Source of the DNA: Nitrospinota bacterium
Lineage (GTDB): Bacteria; Nitrospinota_A; UBA7883
Direction: 5' to 3'
Assembly (NCBI GenBank): GCA_029880775.1
Contig: JAOUNV010000157.1
Location: 1 to 5,649, forward strand
DNA: 5,649 nt
Each line of letters opens with the position of its first letter. Positions within the stretch are counted from its first letter, which is position 1. Below, in pieces: positions 1-5,442 of this stretch. The notes below the pieces were generated by a model that worked only from the letters and a program-made list of their open reading frames with translations, was not told where the DNA came from and ran no database searches. A program made the translations under genes and the position numbers.

Positions 1-461
1 TGATAGATATAGTGCCTTCGCAGCCGAAGCAGAAGGTTCATGATCTCCTGCTCGCACCGCAGCCGCAGATGCTCCCTTTCGATGACAAGCCCGGAGAGCG
101 GATCCTCCCCCCACAAGGTGTAATGGCTCTCTTTCATCGAAAGAAACTTCACCGGGAAGATATCCGTGGATGAGCGCAGATCCCCATCGGTCATCAACAA
201 AGGATGGATCCCCACCCGCAACCCCCGGGACACAGGATCGAGCAATGTCTGCATGGCGGAAAAATTCAGTATGGAAGTCAACACCAGAATGTTGATATCG
301 CTGCGTCCCGGATGGTAGTCATTCCGGGCGGCGCTGCCATACAGCGTGATGGACAAAAGTTTCTCCCCCAGTCCCTCCCGCGTTTCCCAGCAAAACCTCT
401 CCACCGCATTTCGCTCAGAGGCTGAAAGCTTCGTCTTTTCCAGATTCTCAAACTCGTTCAT
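1..461 (-). CDS. Nucleotidyltransferase-fold protein, N-terminal 153 residues (cut by left window edge)
   Basis: The frame opens at ATG 461 and stays open to the window edge, so the stop is not visible. Residues 41-60 carry the Pol-beta-type nucleotidyltransferase signature: a Tyr-Gly-Ser-Ala-Ala-Arg turn, then Ser-Asp-Ile-Asn-Ile-Leu-Val. In canonical enzymes the last motif is Asp-x-Asp, with two metal ligands; here the second acid is Asn57, so classical two-metal catalysis may be altered. Later conserved-looking stretches are Asp-Ile-Phe-Pro-Val-Lys-Phe (100-106), Trp-Gly-Glu-Asp-Pro (117-121) and a basic helix near 130-149. I recall these in stand-alone nucleotidyltransferase-domain proteins of unknown substrate. 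The start lies 7 bases after the radical SAM stop with only a weak GTGAG ribosome site, so it is probably the third gene of that operon and coupled to it. The substrate is unknown. The fold is fairly sure; activity is not. Confidence 0.8.
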   Translation of the reverse strand, partial: MNEFENLEKTKLSASERNAVERFCWETREGLGEKLLSITLYGSAARNDYHPGRSDINILVLTSILNFSAMQTLLDPVSRGLRVGIHPLLMTDGDLRSSTDIFPVKFLSMKESHYTLWGEDPLSGLVIEREHLRLRCEQEIMNLLLRLRRHYIY

Positions 462-468
462 GGCTAAC

Positions 469-1584
469 TCACAAAATTGTGTTAATTTCTTTTTGAGCCC
501 CGGCCCCGGCCAAGGGGCACCCAGGGTCCGCCAAAAAAGGATCCCCCAACGCCACATGGGACATGCACTTCAGGCCTCCCCTGCAGAACCTGCGGTACAA
601 GCACCTCTCGCACCCCTGGCTCACCCTCTCTTTGTCTCGCAAATTTTTAAACAGCTCGGCGCCGTGGTACAGCTCGGCCAGAGGTGTCTCCATCACGTTG
701 CCCACGGTCTCCGGCATCCTGCGGCAAGGGTACAGGCTCCCATCCGGCATGATGGTTATCAACCCCTCCCCGGCCTGGCAACGGTACGGCCTGCCACCGG
801 CGGCCAGGAACTGCAAAGCCCGATCCGCCGCCACCTGGGTTCGCTGGAAAAAGCCCCGCGCCGCCTTGCGCCTTTCCTCCTCAATTATCTGAAGATACTC
901 ACGGGTCTGATCCATATCCAGAGGCTTAACGCCAACACCACTTGTGGCTGCGCCGCCACACGGGATCATCCGGTCTGTCCACACCTTCCCCACGCCCAGT
1001 CTCCGCCCCTGCGCGGCAACATCTGGGAACTGCCAGTAGTTTTCCGAATGGGCGGTAAAAGAGATCATTGTCTCCAATCCACCGCGAATCATCATCCGCA
1101 ACGCGTTCACCACACGATCATAATCCCCCTCGCCCCGTATACGATCGTGAGTTTCCCGCGTCCCCTCCATGCTCACTTGTATAAACCGGGGCCTCAGCTG
1201 GGCCAGGCGGCCGACTGCAGCGCTGTCCATGCCATAGCCATTGGTCAGAATGGCGAAACCGAACAAATCCCGATGCGCAGCCACCACCTCTAAAAGCTCC
1301 CAGATATCCTCTCTGGCGAACGGCTCCCCGCCGGTGATGGTGAGATGGCCGCGATGGCCGGAGTCGCCCACCCCTTCTGGCGAGCCTAGCAGATCCCTGT
1401 ATTGTTCCAGAATATTCATCAGGCTGTCAAAGCCAAGCTCGGCGCCGCCATACTCATCCTGATAGCAGTGGGCGCATCGAAGCTGACATCGGTTGGTGAT
1501 ATGCCACTGGAGAAGCAGCCCACGTTTGTAGGCCGGGAACTTTCGCCGCCATGGAAAGAATCCGCTATCCCAGGGAAACCTCAT
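469..1584 (-). CDS. Radical SAM/SPASM domain protein, probable peptide/protein maturase
   Basis: A 371-residue protein. The N-terminal half is a radical SAM core. The [4Fe-4S]-binding CxxxCxxC is Cys33/Cys37/Cys40, followed by Tyr41, and the SAM-contacting Gly-Gly-Glu-Pro is at 85-88. The C-terminal part is a SPASM domain with seven cysteines (269, 287, 325, 328, 334, 340, 356), including Pro-Asp-Gly-x-x-Tyr-Pro-Cys before Cys287. That is enough for two auxiliary iron-sulfur clusters. SPASM enzymes of this length (PqqE, anaerobic sulfatase maturases, sactipeptide and ranthipeptide synthases) act on peptides or proteins. The frame is open back to an ATG at 1635, but ATG 1584 is preferred. It overlaps the previous stop as ATGA, has a GGAGGG ribosome site 5 bases upstream, and avoids an implausible Trp/Arg-rich leader. 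The likely substrate is the Cys/Gly tail of the overlapping upstream gene; this is inference. Cytosolic. Confidence 0.93.
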   Translation of the reverse strand: MRFPWDSGFFPWRRKFPAYKRGLLLQWHITNRCQLRCAHCYQDEYGGAELGFDSLMNILEQYRDLLGSPEGVGDSGHRGHLTITGGEPFAREDIWELLEVVAAHRDLFGFAILTNGYGMDSAAVGRLAQLRPRFIQVSMEGTRETHDRIRGEGDYDRVVNALRMMIRGGLETMISFTAHSENYWQFPDVAAQGRRLGVGKVWTDRMIPCGGAATSGVGVKPLDMDQTREYLQIIEEERRKAARGFFQRTQVAADRALQFLAAGGRPYRCQAGEGLITIMPDGSLYPCRRMPETVGNVMETPLAELYHGAELFKNLRDKERVSQGCERCLYRRFCRGGLKCMSHVALGDPFLADPGCPLAGAGAQKEINTIL

Positions 1585-2468
1585 CCGCACCCTCCACATC
1601 CGCCGCCGCATCCACCACCACACCCGCTGCCGCATCCGCTACACCCGCCGCCGTTCCCCTGACCCAGGGGCCGCGCCGCCTTGTTATACAGGTCATACAG
1701 CGGGCCGCCAGCCAACGCGCCAGCGCCGAACACCGCCATGGCGAACGCCACATTCATGTTGTCCACCTCCTTTTTCTTACCCAGAGAATCCTTCACCCAG
1801 CCAAAGTGGCTTTTCAGGGAGGAAAGGTGCTTGTGGCCCAGGGCGCTGATCCGGCTCAATGGATTGGCGGCGAACCAGAGCGCGATGGGAGTGATCACAA
1901 GAAGCAGGGCCAGGAAGATAATCGGCTTGTCGCTCACCACTCCCAGGTATAGCTTTGCGCCGCCAACGCCATCCAGAAGAAGCACCCCGATGATGAACGC
2001 CATCCATGCGGATGACTGCATATTTTCATCGCGCATGAGATGTTTGCGCTTCAGATCATCGTAGTGGGAGGAAAGATGGCCCTCCACTTTGCCCATGAAC
2101 GCGCTGTCGGCGAACATCTGGCGGGGGGAATCGTTGCCGGAAATATAATGAAGGGTTTCTGTGGCGACGATATTCAATGGCTCGAACGGGTCCGCCTCGG
2201 CGCTCATTTTGACTTCCGCCCCCTCCCCGGAAAGCTTCACCAGCCCCTGCTGCTCCAGATCGTATATGGCCACCTTCACAGTTTCCGCGGCGCCCCCGCG
2301 CAGGGCGGCGATAGAGTAAGGATCCACCCGGGTCATCTGGGGTGGCATGTGATCCTGCGAGCCATCGTTGTAGGCCCAGCGCCGGACAAGAAACCAGATG
2401 ACTACCAGCGCTCCTAGAAAATACCAGAGAAAATCCGGGCCGGGAATGGCTCGTAAAGGTTCCAGCAT
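1581..2468 (-). CDS. Membrane protein with Gly/Cys C-terminal tail, TIGR04222 (near_uncomplex)-like
   Basis: A 295-residue protein. It opens with Pro-Gly-Pro-Asp-Phe-Leu leading into a transmembrane helix (about 13-29). A soluble domain with Asp-Pro-Tyr-Ser-Ile-Ala-Ala-Leu-Arg-Gly-Gly (49-59) follows, then hydrophobic segments at about 154-169, 182-200 and 239-257. The last ~25 residues are almost only Gly, Cys and Ser. Cysteines sit at 276, 279, 283, 287, 291 and 294, and there is no cysteine elsewhere in the protein. The DPY...LRGG region and the low-complexity Gly/Cys end match my memory of TIGR04222, a family of unknown function. The overlap with the radical SAM/SPASM gene suggests the tail is modified, cross-linked or metallated. 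ATG 2468 is chosen over GTG 2537 because the GTG falls between the predicted -35 and -10, and because the PGPxF motif then sits near the N terminus. A purine-rich AGGAAGAGGG precedes ATG 2468. Function unknown. Confidence 0.88.
   Translation of the reverse strand: MLEPLRAIPGPDFLWYFLGALVVIWFLVRRWAYNDGSQDHMPPQMTRVDPYSIAALRGGAAETVKVAIYDLEQQGLVKLSGEGAEVKMSAEADPFEPLNIVATETLHYISGNDSPRQMFADSAFMGKVEGHLSSHYDDLKRKHLMRDENMQSSAWMAFIIGVLLLDGVGGAKLYLGVVSDKPIIFLALLLVITPIALWFAANPLSRISALGHKHLSSLKSHFGWVKDSLGKKKEVDNMNVAFAMAVFGAGALAGGPLYDLYNKAARPLGQGNGGGCSGCGSGCGGGCGGGCGGCG
1590..1595 (-). promoter_or_regulatory. Shine-Dalgarno site for the radical SAM gene, inside the upstream coding tail
   Basis: GGAGGG lies 5 bases before ATG 1584. 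The same bases are two Gly codons (GGA GGG) of the membrane protein tail. It decides the radical SAM start in favour of 1584 and, with the ATGA overlap, points to coupled translation. Confidence 0.75.
1590..1637 (-). repeat. Imperfect 24-bp tandem duplication encoding the Gly/Cys tail
   Basis: Two adjacent 24-base units (1614-1637 and 1590-1613 on the minus strand) match at 20 of 24 positions. Each encodes Gly-Cys-Gly-(Ser/Gly)-Gly-Cys-Gly-Gly. All differences are substitutions: three are silent in Gly codons and one changes Ser to Gly. Length and frame are preserved, which suggests an old duplication held by selection on the protein rather than recent slippage. Confidence 0.7.
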
Positions 2469-2524
2469 GGGCCCTCTTCCTGGCTTGTCGCCGGTTTGAA
2501 AACGTTCCCCAAAGATATCGGTTA

Positions 2525-2554
2525 ATTTTGGCGCCACAATGGCTGATGTGTCAA
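2525..2554 (-). promoter_or_regulatory. Candidate sigma70-type promoter of the Cys-tail/radical SAM operon
   Basis: On the minus strand a perfect TTGACA (2549-2554) is followed after 18 bases by CAAAAT (2525-2530), which matches TATAAT at 4 of 6 positions. Transcription would begin near 2518, leaving a leader of about 50 bases before ATG 2468. It sits in the 132-base gap after the outer-membrane protein gene, where I see no convincing hairpin plus T-run terminator. Read-through from the upstream genes is therefore also possible. Confidence 0.5.
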
Positions 2555-2600
2555 CAGAAGCCGGGATCTTTGCCCCATACGCCCGCGCAGCTTCGGCCGA

Positions 2601-3863
2601 CTAAAAATAGTATCGCGCTTCCACGCTGGCGGCCCTGGGCCTGGCGCCCATCTCGCTTTTCAATATGAACCCGTAAGGCGCGTCACCCGCCGGGATGGAA
2701 AGGCCGATGAACATCTCCCCTTCGTCGGAAAGGGAGTAGACTGCGTTCAGGCTGATGATGGATGAGCCATCCACCAGGTTCATCAGCGCCAGGGCCGTCC
2801 CGGTCCACAGCGGTGAGAACTCATACGTAGCCCCGGCCCCCGCATACCATCGCGCCATGTATGGGCTTTCAAGTCCCTCGGAGAGCAGGTATTTGGTGTA
2901 TTCGTCCACATACTCCACGCCAGCGCCATGGTGGTACACGGCCAGACGCAGATCCAGCGAACTGGGGAATCTTCGCTCCAGCTCCAGCGTCCACTCCAGC
3001 TTCGCTTCTTTGTTATTATCCATCCTTTTCGCCAAGTGTCCCTCCGCCCGGACTCCCAGCCAGTCGAAAAAGGTACCTTGAAATGATCCGCCGTATACCA
3101 TCATTCTTCGGACTTTGCCGCCCAAAACCACTAATTCATAATCGAACGCCACTGCGGATATCCGGCAAAGGTATGAAGTTCTTTCCCTGTCCAGCGAAGT
3201 TTTGTATCCGCTGATATTGTCCTGGTCATGCCCATATCCGGCCACTGTCAGCAACGTCAGCTGGGTCAGGGCGCCCAGCCCAGCTTCCAGCCGGACAGCG
3301 TCCACTCCCGCCTTGTACACCCGGTAGAACACATCGGCGGCGAAAGGGGCGAAAAAGTCGTTGGGAGTAAAGTATAGCGTGCTGGCCAGGTTTACAGGCT
3401 GGCGACCGATGGTAAGGTCCGCTTCTCCATAGGTAACCGTCAGGTTGGCCCAGTCCAGGGCCATTTCTCCCTTGGAGTCGATGGATTCGAACAAGCCAAT
3501 CTCCGGCGCGCCGCTACGGTCGGCCGATTGCAGCTTCACAAAAGAGGATTCCTGGGAGCCGGCGGAGTTGTAAGCCCCCAGGGCGTATGAGTTAAAATCT
3601 ACGGAGAGCCATCCGCCCCAGGCGCCGGAAAACTCCAGCCGGGCCATTCCCCCCGCCACGGTGTCGTTTTTGCTCTTGAACAGCTGCGGGGCGTCAGGGT
3701 TTTCCGTCATCACCGCCAGGGCGCGGATGGATGCGCGCAACGAGAGGTATGTCTCCTCCTCCTGGCTTTCATAGAACCCGAAGCAAGGAGAGGCGAAAAG
3801 AAAAAGGGCTACGCTCGCGGTCAGCCCAGCCGAGCTTGCGCTACGCCGACTTGGTAGTGTCAT
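2601..3863 (-). CDS. Outer-membrane beta-barrel protein of unknown family
   Basis: A 420-residue protein. A signal peptide is visible: basic Ser-Arg-Arg near residue 5, a hydrophobic stretch (about 14-25) and a probable signal peptidase I cut near residue 29 (Cys-Phe-Gly, then Phe-Tyr-Glu). The mature part alternates polar and hydrophobic/aromatic residues as beta strands do, and it ends Tyr-Tyr-Phe, the C-terminal aromatic signal used by BAM for barrel insertion. Residues 153-174 contain Gly-Arg-Gln-Pro-Val and then Phe-x-Pro-Asn-Asp-x-Phe-x-Pro-Phe, reminiscent of porin-like and alginate-export-type barrels. I cannot name the family or substrate. ATG 3863 lies within the ATPase gene (23-base overlap) and has only a weak GGA upstream, so coupled translation is likely. 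A GTG at 3881 would add six residues. The barrel call is good; its role is unknown. Confidence 0.83.
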   Translation of the reverse strand: MTLPSRRSASSAGLTASVALFLFASPCFGFYESQEEETYLSLRASIRALAVMTENPDAPQLFKSKNDTVAGGMARLEFSGAWGGWLSVDFNSYALGAYNSAGSQESSFVKLQSADRSGAPEIGLFESIDSKGEMALDWANLTVTYGEADLTIGRQPVNLASTLYFTPNDFFAPFAADVFYRVYKAGVDAVRLEAGLGALTQLTLLTVAGYGHDQDNISGYKTSLDRERTSYLCRISAVAFDYELVVLGGKVRRMMVYGGSFQGTFFDWLGVRAEGHLAKRMDNNKEAKLEWTLELERRFPSSLDLRLAVYHHGAGVEYVDEYTKYLLSEGLESPYMARWYAGAGATYEFSPLWTGTALALMNLVDGSSIISLNAVYSLSDEGEMFIGLSIPAGDAPYGFILKSEMGARPRAASVEARYYF

Positions 3864-4551
3864 CGAAAACTTTTCCGTCACGCATGGTGATGATCCTGCG
3901 AGCCCGTTCCATCACCTGTGGATCATGAGTGGAGAAAAGGAAAGTGACACCATCCGTCTGGTTAAGCTGCTGCATCAGGGTCAAAATCGATTCCGCCGTG
4001 TGGGAGTCCACATTGGCGGTGGGCTCGTCCGCCAGCACGATGGCCGGCCTGGGGCAGATAGCCCTGGCGATGGCCACCCTCTGCTGCTGCCCGCCAGACA
4101 TCTCGTCCGGTCGCCGATCCTCCAGCCCTTTGAGCCCCACTTCCTCCAGAACCTTCATTGTCCGCTCCCTGCGCCGGGCGGCGGGAACGCCTTGCAGGGC
4201 CAGCACAAACTCCGCGTTTTCGTATGCCGTCAGCACCGGCGCCAGGTTGTATGCCTGAAAAACAAAACCGATCCTGTCACGACGCAATTCGGAGAGCTGG
4301 GTCCGCGAAAGGGTTCCCAGGTTTCTGCCCTCCAGCTCCACGGCGCCGGAATTGGGGATATCCAGAGCGCCGATCATGTTCAAGGTGGTGGTCTTGCCGC
4401 TTCCGGAGGGGCCGCTGATCACCGTGAATTCCCCTTTGTTTATTATAAGGGAGAGATCGTCCACCGCTTTTACTTCCACTTTCCCCTGTTGGTACACCCG
4501 CGACACCTTGTCCAGCCGGACGATGGCGCTACCGTTTTGCTCAGGCTCCAT
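3841..4551 (-). CDS. ABC transporter ATP-binding protein, LolD/MacB family
   Basis: A 236-residue cytoplasmic ATPase subunit, the usual length for LolD. All nucleotide-binding motifs are intact: Walker A Gly-Pro-Ser-Gly-Ser-Gly-Lys-Thr-Thr (47-55), Q-loop Gln99 in Phe-Val-Phe-Gln-Ala-Tyr-Asn-Leu, signature Ser-Gly-Gly-Gln-Gln-Gln (152-157), Walker B Asp175-Glu176, and switch His209 in Ser-Thr-His-Asp. Early residues (Val-Tyr-Gln-Gln-Gly, then Val-x-Ala-Val-Asp-Asp) and the Asn-Leu-Ala-Pro-Val-Leu-Thr-Ala-Tyr-Glu-Asn stretch are typical of LolD/MacB/FtsE-like ATPases. These work with MacB/FtsX-type permeases in lipoprotein release, mechanotransmission or efflux. No such permease lies next to it here, so its partner must be elsewhere. 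Start 4551 is chosen for its strong ribosome site. GTG 4590 or ATG 4587 would add 12-13 residues without one. The gap from the TPR gene is 40 bases. Confidence 0.93.
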   Translation of the reverse strand: MEPEQNGSAIVRLDKVSRVYQQGKVEVKAVDDLSLIINKGEFTVISGPSGSGKTTTLNMIGALDIPNSGAVELEGRNLGTLSRTQLSELRRDRIGFVFQAYNLAPVLTAYENAEFVLALQGVPAARRRERTMKVLEEVGLKGLEDRRPDEMSGGQQQRVAIARAICPRPAIVLADEPTANVDSHTAESILTLMQQLNQTDGVTFLFSTHDPQVMERARRIITMRDGKVFDDTTKSA

Positions 4552-4558
4552 AACCCCA

Positions 4559-4565
4559 CTCCCCC
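4559..4565 (-). promoter_or_regulatory. Shine-Dalgarno site deciding the ABC ATPase start
   Basis: A purine run GGGGGAG lies 7 bases before ATG 4551. The in-frame upstream candidates (ATG 4587, GTG 4590) have no comparable site, so the shorter 236-residue product is favoured. Confidence 0.7.
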
Positions 4566-4591
4566 TATCGCTAAGACTTTGGCTCATCACA

Positions 4592-5350
4592 TTATTCGCC
4601 CACTCTGTTCAGGGCGATTTTTGATTCGGCTATATATCTGGCGTCCAGATGGTCCGTGGGGGGCAGGTTGATGGCGGTTGTATACTCCTTGGCCGCCTCT
4701 TTGTCATTCCCCATTACTTCATGAGTCTTCCCAAGCTCGAACCTGGCGCGAATCGACGCCGGATCCAGCTCCAACGCCTTGTTCAGCTCCAGGATCGCCT
4801 CCTCGTTCGTCCCCTTCGGGAGACCGCCGAAAAATGTGTTGGCGAACATTTTCAGCGCCCAGTTCAGGTTCGCGATCTCCCGGTAATATACGCCCATCAG
4901 GATGCGCCCCCGGGAGTTGTCGGGGTCCAACTCCAGCGCCTTCACCCCGCTTTTCTCCACTTCCCGGGAAAGCCTCACCTTTTCTTTTCCGCCACGGAAC
5001 AGCGCCAGCTTGCCGGTGGCCAGCGCCAGCTGATAGTGCCCCTCGCCCAGGGATGGATTGGCTTCCACCACTTCTTTGGCCAGGTCCATCGCTTCGGTGT
5101 AGTACTTTTCCGATTCGTCAGAATTCAGATCCTCGCCGTTGTCCACCAGGGCTTGGCTCAGCCTGGTTTTCGCCACCACGCTTTTGGGATTCTGCTTCAG
5201 GGCCTTGCGATACTGCTCCAGCGCTCTCTTGTTGTCGAATTTGGCGCGCAGGTTATCCCCTGACTGGATATACACAATCGCCGTCTGGGCCAGGGCGGGC
5301 TGGACGCAAAAGGCCAGCGCCACTGCCAAGATAAGTATCGCTTTTCTCAT
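4592..5350 (-). CDS. Secreted TPR-repeat protein resembling the RMDN (FAM82) family
   Basis: A 252-residue protein. Residues 1-21 form a signal peptide: Met-Arg-Lys, a hydrophobic core, then Ala-Leu-Ala before Gln22. This places it in the periplasm. TPR-like helical pairs cover the rest, for example about 25-56 (Ala-Leu-Glu-Gln-Tyr-Arg-Lys-Ala-Leu), 83-116, 135-158 and 184-231. The stretch 152-213 (Gly-Val-Tyr-Tyr-Arg-Glu-Ile-Ala-Asn-Leu, then Phe-Phe-Gly-Gly-Leu-Pro-Lys-Gly and Leu-Gly-Lys-Thr-His) resembles the TPR domain of RMDN proteins (regulator of microtubule dynamics), whose bacterial relatives have no settled function. TPRs usually mediate protein contacts, so a scaffold role for the neighbouring ATPase and barrel proteins is possible but inferred. 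AGGAG stands 6 bases before ATG 5350. It appears to be the first gene of the cluster. Confidence 0.88.
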   Translation of the reverse strand: MRKAILILAVALAFCVQPALAQTAIVYIQSGDNLRAKFDNKRALEQYRKALKQNPKSVVAKTRLSQALVDNGEDLNSDESEKYYTEAMDLAKEVVEANPSLGEGHYQLALATGKLALFRGGKEKVRLSREVEKSGVKALELDPDNSRGRILMGVYYREIANLNWALKMFANTFFGGLPKGTNEEAILELNKALELDPASIRARFELGKTHEVMGNDKEAAKEYTTAINLPPTDHLDARYIAESKIALNRVGE

Positions 5351-5356
5351 TTCATT

Positions 5357-5361
5357 CTCCT
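5357..5361 (-). promoter_or_regulatory. Ribosome binding site of the TPR gene
   Basis: AGGAG is placed 6 bases before ATG 5350, a near-ideal spacing. It supports this start and the signal peptide that follows. Confidence 0.8.
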
Positions 5362-5379
5362 GGGCTTGTAGGTAATAGC

Positions 5380-5385
5380 ATTATA
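5380..5385 (-). promoter_or_regulatory. Candidate -10 box upstream of the TPR-ATPase-barrel cluster
   Basis: A perfect TATAAT on the minus strand lies in an AT-rich patch (5376-5405) within the 92-base gap between the permease-like gene and the TPR gene. No good TTGACA is found 16-18 bases upstream; the 17-base position reads TATAAC. It would give a leader of about 20-25 bases. The evidence is modest because AT-rich runs produce such matches by chance. Confidence 0.42.
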
Positions 5386-5442
5386 TATAAATTCTATCTC
5401 TCGTTATATCTGGAGCCCGCCATGACAGGGGCCTTGATTGAA

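Noticed and set aside
346..1293. A 315-codon plus-strand open frame opposite the radical SAM gene
   Set aside because: Its translation is rich in Pro, His, Arg and Gln with no recognisable domain, and the opposite strand carries clear radical SAM and SPASM motifs. It is an antisense shadow.
1585..1635. A 17-residue N-terminal extension of the radical SAM protein from ATG 1635
   Set aside because: It is Trp/Arg-rich only because it reads the Gly/Cys repeat in another frame. ATG 1584 has a ribosome site and the ATGA overlap.
1402..1662. A plus-strand frame ending in Pro-His repeats that could pass for a His-rich metal-binding peptide
   Set aside because: The Pro/His run is the reverse complement of the Gly/Cys codons. 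No convincing ribosome site or conserved context supports it.
2469..2537. GTG 2537 start adding 23 residues to the Cys-tail membrane protein
   Set aside because: It lies between the predicted -35 and -10, has no clear ribosome site, and pushes the PGPxF motif away from the N terminus.
2469..2600. A separate small RiPP precursor gene or terminator in the 132-base gap
   Set aside because: No short frame with a ribosome site and a Cys- or core-like sequence is visible, and no hairpin with a T-run follows the barrel gene.
3760..3863. Possible lipoprotein signal (Phe-Ala-Ser-Pro-Cys) in the barrel protein
   Set aside because: Pro directly before Cys does not fit a lipobox, and the protein ends like a BAM-inserted barrel. 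A signal peptidase I site is more likely.
3925..5263. Long plus-strand open frames opposite the ATPase and TPR genes
   Set aside because: They are antisense to genes with unambiguous motifs, and their own translations show no domain pattern.
5386..5442. GGCCCC...GGGC pairing after the permease-like gene as a terminator
   Set aside because: The stem is only 4-5 pairs and no T-run follows.
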